Assembly (NCBI RefSeq): GCF_900106755.1
Contig: NZ_FNNN01000017.1
Span: 80,714-144,713 of the forward strand
Length of the DNA: 64,000 nt
Reading direction: 5' to 3'
Origin: Bacteroides faecis MAJ27
Lineage (GTDB): Bacteria > Bacteroidota > Bacteroidia > Bacteroidales > Bacteroidaceae
Below, one piece after another: positions 46,382 to 54,074 of the stretch. Position 1 is the stretch's first letter. Each line of letters starts with the position of its first letter. The notes beneath the pieces were generated by a model. The model had not been told where the DNA came from. It was given only the letters and a program-made list of their open reading frames with translations, and did no database searches. Made by a program: the position numbers and the translations under genes.

Positions 46382-46693
46382 TCAGAATTTATATTTGCGC
46401 TTCGGGTTCTTGGGGAACCATCCCTTTTTCACCCGGTCCTCCTGTTCAAAGACCTCTTTGATGGTCCAGAAGGAAGAAAAGGCAAATACGCCTAACAAAG
46501 AAGATAATATCACATTGTCGATGCTTAACGATGCTGCTACACCGGCAATGCCGAGTATCAGGAATATCCACCAGCATTTGGTGCCCCAATAATATTCGGC
46601 CTTTACCACAACAGGGTGAAAAAGGCCGATGATCAGAAAGGTACAAATTCCGATAAATAACCCTGCAAGGTGATATTCGTTCAGGAATTCCAT
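46382..46693 (-). CDS. DUF4491-like small membrane protein
   Basis: 103-aa integral membrane protein with three hydrophobic spans (about 9-30, 40-58 and 62-80) and a basic tail (KKGWFPKNPKRKY). Sequence style matches the Bacteroidetes DUF4491 family; function unknown. It starts 4 nt after the stop of the Lrp/AsnC gene and is surely co-transcribed with it. The regulator may govern its own partner. Confidence 0.8.
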   Translation of the reverse strand: MEFLNEYHLAGLFIGICTFLIIGLFHPVVVKAEYYWGTKCWWIFLILGIAGVAASLSIDNVILSSLLGVFAFSSFWTIKEVFEQEDRVKKGWFPKNPKRKYKF

Positions 46694-46697
46694 TCTG

Positions 46698-47162
46698 TTA
46701 TTTTTCTACGCGGATGGGAATTTCTTTTTTGATACTCTGTTCCAAAGAAATCAGCGTTTCTGTGGCAACTACACCCGGTATTTCTTGCATTTTGTTATTC
46801 AGCAGATCCATTAGGTGCTCGTTGTCGCATGCATAAAGTTTGGTCAGCATGGTGTAAGGACCGGTAGTGAAATGGCATTCCACGATTTCCGGAATCTTCT
46901 GCAATTCAGCTACGACTGATTTGTACATAGAACCTTTTTCCAGTTTGATTCCAACGTATGTACAAGTTCTGTAACCCAGAGATTTCGGGTTTACGTGATA
47001 GCCTGAGCCTACGATGACGCCCAAGTCAATCAGTCTTTGTACACGTTGATGGATAGCTGCACGTGACACTCCGCATTCGGCTGCTACGTCTTTGAAAGGG
47101 ATGCGGGCATTCTGTGAGATAATCTCTAGAATCTGCCTGTCGAGGTTGTCTATTTTTTCCAT
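46698..47162 (-). CDS. Lrp/AsnC-family transcriptional regulator
   Basis: 154-aa feast/famine regulator. N-terminal winged HTH (LDRQILEIISQNARIPFKDV, AAECGVSRAAIHQRVQRLID), then the RAM/AsnC effector domain (VGIKLEKGSMYKSVVAELQK to the end) that binds amino acids and forms octamers. Cytoplasmic. Leads a two-gene unit with the DUF4491-like gene. Full length and intact. Confidence 0.93.
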   Translation of the reverse strand: MEKIDNLDRQILEIISQNARIPFKDVAAECGVSRAAIHQRVQRLIDLGVIVGSGYHVNPKSLGYRTCTYVGIKLEKGSMYKSVVAELQKIPEIVECHFTTGPYTMLTKLYACDNEHLMDLLNNKMQEIPGVVATETLISLEQSIKKEIPIRVEK

Positions 47163-47202
47163 AATAATAAATTATAATTTCCTGTTGTTATCAAATAGTA
47201 AG

Positions 47203-47210
47203 CAAATATA
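47203..47210 (-). promoter_or_regulatory. -7 box for the Lrp/AsnC gene
   Basis: TATATTTG on the - strand, an exact TAnnTTTG, 41 nt before the start codon; no clear -33. Confidence 0.45.
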
Positions 47211-47266
47211 GAGATTTATTTTAATTATTCTTCTTTTACGGGAAAAAAAATAGGAAAAAGCAAAAA

Positions 47267-47295
47267 AAAGGAGTGCAAAGACTTTGCACTCCTTT
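47267..47295 (-). terminator. Terminator after the FKBP pair
   Basis: 14-bp perfect stem (AAAGGAGTGCAAAG with CTTTGCACTCCTTT) around A47281. On the - strand it is followed by a run of eight T, a classical Rho-independent terminator 28 nt beyond the FKBP stop. Confidence 0.9.
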
Positions 47296-47322
47296 CCTTT
47301 TTCTATTTAGAAAGATACTTTC

Positions 47323-48198
47323 TTATTTCTTATCTTTTTCGATACCTACCAGCTCAACTTCGAAAATCAAAGTAGAGAACGGTTTGATCTGTCCTGATTC
47401 TCTTGAACCGTAAGCGAGTTCTTGCGGGATATAAAGTTCCCACTTAGAACCTACAGGCATCATAGTCAGCGCTTCTGTCCAGCCTTTGATCACTTGGTTA
47501 GCACGGAAAGTAGCAGGTTCGTTACGTTTGTAAGAGCTGTCGAATTCTGTTCCGTCGATCAAAGTACCTTTATAGTTTACTTTCACTTTGCAAGTGTCAG
47601 CAGGAATTTCACCTTTACCTTCAGTGATCACTTTGTACTGCAATCCGCTTTCAGTAGTTTTTACACCCTCTTTCGCTTTGTTTTCAGCAAGGAATTTTTC
47701 ACCGGCAGCTTTGTTGTCAGCGTATTTTTCTTCCATAGCTTTCGCTTTGATGGTTTCCATAGCTGTGCGAGTATATTCTTGTGCAGCTTCCATAGTCATC
47801 ACGCCACCTTTTTCCAGCGTTCCTGCGATGAAACCAGCTAAGAAGTTGTCTTTGCTGATAGTCTTGGTAGAGTCACCGGCAAACAATTCCTGATTGATGC
47901 CTTTCATCATCTGGTTGCTGATTTGCTGACCGATTTGCAGACCTGCCATGTAAGCGATGTCTTTCTTGCTAGTTTTGTTAGCACCTTCATTCAAACCTTT
48001 GATGAATTCTGCCATGTAAGCAGTATCAACATCCAGACGACCAGTCAGATAGCCTTTCAGACCTTGAGTCTGAGCCATACCGATAGAATAAGACAGTGAG
48101 TCGATGTCTGTTTTCAGATTTGCTTTAGGAGCTTGAGCTGTACAAGAAGCAAGACTTGCAGCAGCGGCGATTGCCATAAAAATACTAACTTTTTTCAT
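47323..48198 (-). CDS. FKBP-type peptidyl-prolyl isomerase, envelope lipoprotein
   Basis: 291-aa isomerase that speeds proline-bond rotation during folding of envelope proteins. Lipobox LASC at about residue 19. The N-terminal FklB/FkpA-type helical dimerisation domain (SYSIGMAQTQGLKGYL, about 35-160) is followed by the FKBP domain (VKVNYKGTLIDGTEFDSSYK, PVGSKWELYIPQELAYGSRE, LIFEVELVGI, about 195-287) with the usual active-site aromatics. It lies 20 nt after a second FKBP gene with the same layout but no signal. Confidence 0.93.
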   Translation of the reverse strand: MKKVSIFMAIAAAASLASCTAQAPKANLKTDIDSLSYSIGMAQTQGLKGYLTGRLDVDTAYMAEFIKGLNEGANKTSKKDIAYMAGLQIGQQISNQMMKGINQELFAGDSTKTISKDNFLAGFIAGTLEKGGVMTMEAAQEYTRTAMETIKAKAMEEKYADNKAAGEKFLAENKAKEGVKTTESGLQYKVITEGKGEIPADTCKVKVNYKGTLIDGTEFDSSYKRNEPATFRANQVIKGWTEALTMMPVGSKWELYIPQELAYGSRESGQIKPFSTLIFEVELVGIEKDKK

Positions 48199-48218
48199 TT
48201 TGCTTTGAAATTTTTTAT

Positions 48219-48803
48219 TTATAATACTTCGAGTAATTCTACTTCAAATACCAATGTGCTGTGGGGAGGGATCATTTCTCCGGCGCCTCTGGCGCCATAA
48301 GCGAGGTCAGAAGGAATGTAAAGTTTCCATTTGGAACCTTCCGGCATCAGTTGCAATGCTTCTACCCATCCCGGGATCACCTGGTTGACACCAAATACAG
48401 CCGGTTCGCCACGTTTGATAGAGCTGTCGAACAGTGTTCCGTCAATCAGCGTACCTTCGTAGTGGCATTTTACCTGGTCAGTAGCTTTTGCCTTTTTGCC
48501 TGTACCTTTATTGATCACTTCATATTGGAGTCCGCTTGGAAGCGTAACCACACCTGCTCTTTTTTTGTTTTCTTCGAGGAAGGCTTTGCCTTGTTCGATG
48601 GCGACTTCGCCCATCTTGGCTTCCAGTTCTTCGAAATACTTGTTTACTATTTCGCGGGCTTCCTGATGGCTGATAGCCGTCTGATTGCCTTCTAATACGT
48701 CTTTGATTGCTTGTGCAAAGTCATCTACTGCGATGCCTTTTGCACCCATACTTAATAAGTTTTGACCGATTCCAAGGCCAATAGCATAACTGAATTTGTC
48801 CAT
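48219..48803 (-). CDS. FKBP-type peptidyl-prolyl isomerase, cytoplasmic FklB-like
   Basis: 194-aa isomerase with the same two domains as its neighbour: FklB-type N-terminal helices (MDKFSYAIGLGIGQNLLSMG) and C-terminal FKBP (VKCHYEGTLIDGTLFDSSIK, MPEGSKWKLYIPSDLAYGAR, HSTLVFEVELLEV). No signal peptide, so cytoplasmic. The start at 48803 (MDKF) is used; the longer frame to 48857 adds residues not typical of the family. First gene of a tandem pair that likely arose by duplication, giving one enzyme each for cytoplasm and envelope. Confidence 0.92.
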   Translation of the reverse strand: MDKFSYAIGLGIGQNLLSMGAKGIAVDDFAQAIKDVLEGNQTAISHQEAREIVNKYFEELEAKMGEVAIEQGKAFLEENKKRAGVVTLPSGLQYEVINKGTGKKAKATDQVKCHYEGTLIDGTLFDSSIKRGEPAVFGVNQVIPGWVEALQLMPEGSKWKLYIPSDLAYGARGAGEMIPPHSTLVFEVELLEVL

Positions 48804-48879
48804 ATAATGTTTTTGTTGGAGATTGAAACATATCACCTTCATGGTTTTAGCTTTCAATCAATTGCAAATTTATGAATCG

Positions 48880-48887
48880 CAAAAGTA
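48880..48887 (-). promoter_or_regulatory. -7 box for the FKBP pair
   Basis: TACTTTTG on the - strand, 77 nt before the FKBP start. Confidence 0.5.
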
Positions 48888-49163
48888 CACGTTTTATTTG
48901 AATGATTTAGCATTTAGTATTTAAAAATTCTTATATCCGTGAAAGTTAGTCTTTTTTTCTTGGAGGAATTAATTCCTTCCTTCTTAAGATTTAATTTTAG
49001 TACGCTTACTGTGTAAGTTCGTTTATGCAAGAATTTATTCGTCTGACAGCTGTTGAATTTTCGTATATCCGCTACTAAGTCTTCGCATGACTGATAGTAA
49101 ACTCCTGTATCCGGAGGGTCAGATTATACGTTCGGAAGGTTTCTTTTATTCAATGATTCTGCT

Positions 49164-49171
49164 TACATTTG
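49164..49171 (+). promoter_or_regulatory. -7 box and strong ribosome site for the sirtuin gene
   Basis: TACATTTG, an exact TAnnTTTG, 31 nt before ATG 49202. A GGAGG lies 7 nt before that ATG, unusual for Bacteroides. Both place the start at 49202 and rule out the ORF extension to 49169. Confidence 0.6.
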
Positions 49172-49201
49172 TATGTCATTAAAATTAAAGGAGGAGTGAT
49201 T

Positions 49202-49900
49202 ATGAAGAATATGGTAATATTGACGGGTGCGGGCATGAGTGCCGAGAGTGGAATCAGTACCTTTCGCGATGCGGGTGGTTTGTGGGATAAATATCCTGTG
49301 GAGCAGGTGGCTACACCCGAGGGATACCAGCGAGACCCGGCATTGGTGATCAACTTCTATAATGAACGAAGGAAGCAATTGTTGGAAGTGAAACCGAATC
49401 GCGGACATGAGTTGCTGGCTGAACTGGAGAAGAGTTTCAATGTGACTGTTATCACGCAGAATGTAGATAACCTTCACGAACGTGCCGGAAGCAGTCACAT
49501 CATTCATTTGCACGGTGAGTTGACAAAGGTTTGTTCTAGCAGAGACCCGTACAATCCCCATTATATAAAGGAATTGAAGCCGGAAGAGTATGAAGTGAAA
49601 ATAGGAGATAGAGCCGGTGACGGAACTCAGTTACGTCCTTTCATTGTCTGGTTTGGAGAGGCGGTACCGCAGATTGAGACAGCTATTCAATACGTAGAGA
49701 AAGCGGATATCTTTGTCATCATCGGTACTTCTCTCAATGTATATCCTGCGGCAGGTTTGCTACATTATGTACCGAAAGGAGCAGAGGTGTATCTGATTGA
49801 TCCGAAACCGGTGGATACACATACTTCCCGTTCGATACATGTGATTCAGAAGGGCGCTTCCGAAGGGGTGGCAGAGTTGAAAAAGAAGTTATTACTCTAA
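49202..49900 (+). CDS. Sir2-family NAD-dependent protein deacylase without zinc ribbon
   Basis: 232-aa sirtuin removing acyl groups from lysines at the cost of NAD. Seen: NAD motif GAGMSAESGISTFRD, TQNVDNLHERAG, catalytic His in HLHGEL, GTSLNVYPAAGL and the C-terminal IDP. FYNERRKQL supplies the Tyr-x-x-Arg pair that in CobB/SIRT5 types selects succinyl or malonyl groups, so a desuccinylase role is likely. Only one Cys (VCSSRD) is found where four zinc ligands are usual, so the structural zinc is absent; the module is shortened. The gene stands alone and converges on the small gene at 49892-50110 with a 9-bp overlap. Confidence 0.93.
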   Translation: MKNMVILTGAGMSAESGISTFRDAGGLWDKYPVEQVATPEGYQRDPALVINFYNERRKQLLEVKPNRGHELLAELEKSFNVTVITQNVDNLHERAGSSHIIHLHGELTKVCSSRDPYNPHYIKELKPEEYEVKIGDRAGDGTQLRPFIVWFGEAVPQIETAIQYVEKADIFVIIGTSLNVYPAAGLLHYVPKGAEVYLIDPKPVDTHTSRSIHVIQKGASEGVAELKKKLLL

Positions 49901-50110
49901 CTCTGATGCGAAAATATGATTATTCCGGAGAGTTTCCGAAATTTCGAGTGCGGTGATATTGCTGCACTCGATTCTTAAGATTTTCTCCCAGTCTTCAAAA
50001 TCTACATTCCATTTGCTGATCTGTGGGAATCGCGCCAGGAGGCTTCCGATTAATTTGATGTCCCGTCTTTTGGTGACTGAAGTACGAAAAATTAGAATCT
50101 GATTTTCCAT
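49892..50110 (-). CDS. Small 72-aa protein, unknown (ferredoxin-fold-like)
   Basis: 72 residues starting MENQILIFRTSVTKRR. The alternation of strands and helices (ILIFRTSV, DIKLIGSLLARFP, WNVDFED, ILRIECSN, ALEISETLRN) suggests a beta-alpha-beta-beta-alpha-beta ferredoxin-like fold as in HMA domains, but the CxxC metal site is missing. It starts 13 nt after the AraC gene stop on the same strand and is probably co-expressed; its 3' end overlaps the sirtuin 3' end by 9 bp. A longer frame to 50146 overlaps the AraC gene and is less likely. Function unknown. Confidence 0.65.
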   Translation of the reverse strand: MENQILIFRTSVTKRRDIKLIGSLLARFPQISKWNVDFEDWEKILRIECSNITALEISETLRNNHIFASELE

Positions 50111-50123
50111 GTCTTTTAGGTGT

Positions 50124-50474
50124 TTAGTCCAGTGAACGAAATTCACGGATAGTGATATTGAAATGTTGCTTAAAGTTGCGGCTGAGAAGCGACAGGCTGC
50201 TGAAACCGCAGAGCCGGGCTATCTCCGTCGCAGAAAGTTGCTTTTCGCCTTGCAGTAGCAGGGCTGCTTTTTCGATTCGGGCTCGTTTAATATATTCTGT
50301 AGGTGTCTCTCTAATCAGAACAGTGAAAACACGATGAAAATGAAAAAGGGAAAAGCATGCGATTCCGGCCATTTTTTGTAATGATAGCGGCTGATCTATA
50401 TTCTGATGGATATAGTCTGTGACTTTTTTGATTCGTAACAGATATTCTTGCTTATTTATATCTTTCGTTTCCAT
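50124..50474 (-). CDS. AraC-family DNA-binding protein, HTH domain only
   Basis: 116-aa transcription factor consisting almost only of the AraC double helix-turn-helix (VTDYIHQNIDQPLSLQKMAG, RETPTEYIKRARIEKAALLL, ATEIARLCGFSSLSLLSRNF). No effector domain (for example GyrI-like) follows, because the gene ends in REFRSLD. The ligand sensor is therefore elsewhere or absent; the 72-aa protein encoded 13 nt downstream is a candidate partner. Intact length for a stand-alone HTH protein. Confidence 0.85.
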   Translation of the reverse strand: METKDINKQEYLLRIKKVTDYIHQNIDQPLSLQKMAGIACFSLFHFHRVFTVLIRETPTEYIKRARIEKAALLLQGEKQLSATEIARLCGFSSLSLLSRNFKQHFNITIREFRSLD

Positions 50475-50502
50475 ATCTTTTGCAAAGTAAAGGATAATAA
50501 GC

Positions 50503-50538
50503 GCCGGAGAGTTATCCTGTCTTGCTAACTTCTCCGGC
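50503..50538 (-). terminator. Terminator after the methyltransferase gene
   Basis: 8-bp stem GCCGGAGA (50503-50510) with TCTCCGGC (50531-50538) and a wide loop, 11 nt beyond the stop. No strong T run, so moderate. Confidence 0.5.
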
Positions 50539-50548
50539 AGTTGGTTAA

Positions 50549-51322
50549 TTATCTTTTTTGTCCTATATAGAATACGTAGCCATAATATTCTTTATACTTA
50601 TGATACAGACTCTGTTCATACCGTTGATTGGCAATGAAGTCTTTGACTGCGTTATTCTCTGGGTGTTCCTTCAAAAATGCCTCTTGAAGCGAAACTTGTG
50701 GGGCATAGAAGTGTTCCGTCCAGCACTTCTCCGGTAGAATGAAATGGGCGGTCGGGATGTATCCGGCTTTTTCCATCTGAGCTGTTTTTGCGGGAATCGT
50801 ATTGATTTCGGGATAAGCATCCATCCAGAAATCTTCTATTTCGGCAGGACGTTCCGGAGTGAACCAGGATACTTCCGTGACTGCGATGAAACCGTTCTTT
50901 TTCAGAAATCTGTTCCATTCGTTCATGCCACGTTCGAATCCGATGTTGTAGATAGCTCCTTCCGACCAGATAAGATCGAGTTCTTCGTTCTGGAACGGGA
51001 GATGATCCATCGACCCGGTGATTCCTTTCACTCTGTCCGAGCAAAGGGCTTTTGCCGCATTTTTATTGAATATTTCAATAAAGTCCGGGAAAAGGTCTAT
51101 GCCTGTGATTTGTCCTTTGGTGTACTCTGCCAGTGTGATGGTTTGTCCGCCGGTACCACAGCCGATGTCGGCTATCTGTGATTTTTCCGATAGCTCGTTG
51201 ATAAAACTCAGGGCTTTTTGAGTGGCTTCGGGACTTCCGGGACCTTGACGTTCGAGTGATTTGAAGTAATTACATATAAGTGTAAAATCGAAATCGTGGA
51301 TAGATGTATGGTTGTTACTCAT
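50549..51322 (-). CDS. Class I SAM-dependent methyltransferase (UbiE-like)
   Basis: 257-aa cytoplasmic enzyme with SAM motif I IADIGCGTGGQTITLAE, acidic motif ITGIDLFPDF and motif IV-like LDLIWSEGAIYN. It resembles the small-molecule group (ubiquinone/menaquinone biosynthesis type) common as stand-alone genes in Bacteroides; acceptor unknown. It precedes the AraC gene on the same strand with a hairpin between, so co-transcription is uncertain. Confidence 0.85.
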   Translation of the reverse strand: MSNNHTSIHDFDFTLICNYFKSLERQGPGSPEATQKALSFINELSEKSQIADIGCGTGGQTITLAEYTKGQITGIDLFPDFIEIFNKNAAKALCSDRVKGITGSMDHLPFQNEELDLIWSEGAIYNIGFERGMNEWNRFLKKNGFIAVTEVSWFTPERPAEIEDFWMDAYPEINTIPAKTAQMEKAGYIPTAHFILPEKCWTEHFYAPQVSLQEAFLKEHPENNAVKDFIANQRYEQSLYHKYKEYYGYVFYIGQKR

Positions 51323-51884
51323 TGTTTTTAATGTTTTAAGTGTACGTCGAATGGGGGTGTATGATGGTACCTGTAGCCATTAGACCTTACAGTTGTTACT
51401 ATTTTTAGAGAATAAAAAGTAACTCTGACATGAAGTATGTCGGAGAAAATAAAGGGATAATCTGTAATGAGAGGAAGACTTACAGATTATTTACAGAACG
51501 GAATCCTTGCGGAATGTAAATGTGGTAAACATTCAATTATTCTTTATTAGTTCGGGAACAAAGATATGATTTTAGCTGTAATGATTAATAGAATATTTCA
51601 AAAAAAATGCTGTTGGACAGTATTTTAGCAAGAATCGTCAAATATGTTTGTTGTTGTGGTGGTATTAAATCTCTTTTATATCTTGATGTAGAATGTGGAT
51701 TTTGTCAGTCATGACTGTAAATTTGGTGATGTAATTCGGGTCTGTGGACGAAATTCCATCTTTATTGCATGTTTGTCTATGTGTAGATTGGATGATATCA
51801 CTTACTTTTGCGGGAAGATATGTAAACATCGTATTTGTGTTTGTACGAAGCATGAGTATGAATAAAAAGTGATAACAAAATATT
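51323..51884. other. Gene-free stretch with candidate promoter for the GH43/SGNH gene
   Basis: 562 AT-rich bases between divergent genes. TACTTTTG at 51803-51810 (+) is an exact -7 box, 75 nt before the GH43/SGNH start; a TTTG at 51772-51775 is 27 nt upstream, too far for ideal -33. Nothing else recognised. Confidence 0.5.
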
Positions 51885-54059
51885 ATGAAAAACTGGATGC
51901 TATTAGTTGTCCTTTCATTGCTGTTGTGCGGAATGAGTTGGGCTCAGGGAACTGAAAAATTGATATACAATGGTGTGCCTTGGTTTGATGATCGTGGAGA
52001 GATTGTAAATGCGCACGGTGCCTGTATTGTAGAGGAGAATGGCAGATACTATCTTTTCGGTGAATGGAAATCGGATGAAAGTAATGCTTTCCCCGGTTTT
52101 AGCTGTTATTCTTCCGATGATTTGGTGAACTGGAAATTCGAACGTGTAGTGTTGCCAATGCAGCCAGACGGCATACTTGGTCCTAATAGAGTAGGCGAGC
52201 GGGTAAAAGTTATGAAATGCCCTTCGACCGGTGAATATGTGATGTTTATGCATGCAGATAACATGAATTATAAGGATCCTCACATTGGGTATGCTACTTG
52301 TAGCACTATTGCCGGAGAGTATAAACTTCATGGTCCGCTTTTATATGAGGGTAAACCTATCCGTCGTTGGGATATGGGAACTTATCAGGATGTAGATGGT
52401 ACCGGGTACTTACTGTTGCATGGAGGAATTGTTTATCGTTTGAGTAAAGATTACCGTTCGGCAGAGGAGAAAGTGGTGTCGGGAGTTCCCGGTTCTCACG
52501 GAGAATCTCCGGCAATGTTCAAAAAAGACGGGACTTATTTCTTTTTGTTTTCTAATCTTACCAGTTGGGAGAAGAATGATAACTTCTACTATACGGCTCC
52601 TTCTGTAAAAGGGCCTTGGACGAGCCAAGGACTATTTGCTCCCGAAGGTAGCCTGACATTCAATTCTCAGACGACTTTTGTTTTTCCTTTAAAGCGTGGG
52701 AATGATACCATTCCTATGTTTATGGGAGACAGATGGTCTTATCCACATCAGGCTTCAGCGGCTACATACGTCTGGATGCCGATACAGGTGGATGGAACAA
52801 AGCTTACCATACCGGAATATTGGCCTGCATGGGATATGGATCAGATCAAACCGGTAGATCCTTTACGTAATGGTAAACTCGTTTCACGTGAGGAGATAAG
52901 CCTCAGTAATCCGGCTGAGTGGAAGATGGAAAACGGTCATCTGGCTTCGAATGTGGCAGGAGCCAGTCTAAATGTACCTTTTGATGGTTCCCGGATGGTT
53001 GTTGTGGGCGAAACAAATGCTCATAGCGGGTATGCGCAAGTGAATATCTTGAATAAGAGAGGAGAAAAGATCTATTCTTCATTAGTTGACTTTTATAGTA
53101 AGGTAAAAGATGAGGCCATACGTTTTATGACTCCTCCGTTAGTAAAGGATGAATATACATTGGTGATGGAAGTTACGGGAAATAAGCCTACCTGGACTGA
53201 TAAAACGAAAACCATCTATGGCAGCAATAACTCTTATGTAACAATTAAAGATATATATTACGTTCCGACGCAGGTGGTAGAAACGGGTTTTATAGATGGA
53301 AACCCGAAAGGATTTATCCGTCATTCGTGGCAAGGAAAGCGAGTAGGGTATTTGGGAGACTCCATTACAGACCCTAATTGTTATGGTGATAAGATAAAGA
53401 AATACTGGTCATTTTTGGAAGAATGGCTGGGTATTACTCCGTTTGTCTATGGGGTAAGCGGGCGGCAATGGAATGATGTACCGCGCCAGGCTGAACAACT
53501 GAAGAAAGAGCATGGAGAAGAGGTGGATGCTATTCTTGTATTGTTAGGAACGAATGACTTTAATGAAGGTATACCTGTCGGAGAATGGTATACTGAGAAA
53601 AAAGAACAAGTTATGGCTGCTCGTGGAAAGACTAAAAAGCTGGAAACTCGTATAAAACGTACGCTTGTAATGGATAACCGGACTTACAAAGGGCGTATTA
53701 ACATAGGGATAAGCCGTTTGAAAAGTTTGTTCCCCGATAAACAGATTATATTACTGACTCCATTACACCGTTCGTTTGCCGATTTCGGCGAAAAGAATGT
53801 GCAGCCGGATGAGAGTTATCAGAACCGTTGTGGCGAATATGTGGATGCTTATGTTCTTGCTGTGAAAGAGGCTGCCAATGTATGGGGAGTTCCGGTCATA
53901 GACTTTAATGCAGTAACTGGAATGAATCCGATGGTAGAGGGGCAACTGGAATATTTCTATGATCCGACTTTCGACCGCTTGCATCCGAGTACGAAAGGGC
54001 AGGAACGCATGGCCCGTACATTGATGTATCAGTTGCTTGCATTCCCTTGTAATTATTGA
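51885..54059 (+). CDS. GH43-like / SGNH-hydrolase fusion, secreted
   Basis: 724-aa two-enzyme protein. Signal peptide about 1-20 (ending SWAQ). Residues about 30-330 are a GH43-like five-bladed propeller (VNAHGACIVEENGRYYLFGE, YQDVDGTGYLLLHGGIVYRL, SHGESPAMFKKDG), a linking beta region follows (about 345-480), then a full SGNH hydrolase (about 485-720): nucleophile Ser493 in GDSITD, the LGTNDF block, and Asp697/His700 in DRLHPS. The first module should cut or bind a side chain and the second remove an ester such as acetyl. It is 15 nt ahead of GH115, so they act together on a glucuronic-acid-bearing polysaccharide. Whether the propeller is catalytic is unclear. Confidence 0.85.
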   Translation: MKNWMLLVVLSLLLCGMSWAQGTEKLIYNGVPWFDDRGEIVNAHGACIVEENGRYYLFGEWKSDESNAFPGFSCYSSDDLVNWKFERVVLPMQPDGILGPNRVGERVKVMKCPSTGEYVMFMHADNMNYKDPHIGYATCSTIAGEYKLHGPLLYEGKPIRRWDMGTYQDVDGTGYLLLHGGIVYRLSKDYRSAEEKVVSGVPGSHGESPAMFKKDGTYFFLFSNLTSWEKNDNFYYTAPSVKGPWTSQGLFAPEGSLTFNSQTTFVFPLKRGNDTIPMFMGDRWSYPHQASAATYVWMPIQVDGTKLTIPEYWPAWDMDQIKPVDPLRNGKLVSREEISLSNPAEWKMENGHLASNVAGASLNVPFDGSRMVVVGETNAHSGYAQVNILNKRGEKIYSSLVDFYSKVKDEAIRFMTPPLVKDEYTLVMEVTGNKPTWTDKTKTIYGSNNSYVTIKDIYYVPTQVVETGFIDGNPKGFIRHSWQGKRVGYLGDSITDPNCYGDKIKKYWSFLEEWLGITPFVYGVSGRQWNDVPRQAEQLKKEHGEEVDAILVLLGTNDFNEGIPVGEWYTEKKEQVMAARGKTKKLETRIKRTLVMDNRTYKGRINIGISRLKSLFPDKQIILLTPLHRSFADFGEKNVQPDESYQNRCGEYVDAYVLAVKEAANVWGVPVIDFNAVTGMNPMVEGQLEYFYDPTFDRLHPSTKGQERMARTLMYQLLAFPCNY

Positions 54060-54074
54060 TAAACTAAGACTTTT

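Larger units (their letters stand above)
48804..49201. other. Divergent intergenic region FKBP/sirtuin
   Basis: 398 bases with a promoter box on each side (48880-48887 and 49164-49171) and short inverted words (AGGAATTAATTCCT near 48963-48976). No gene seen. Confidence 0.5.
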
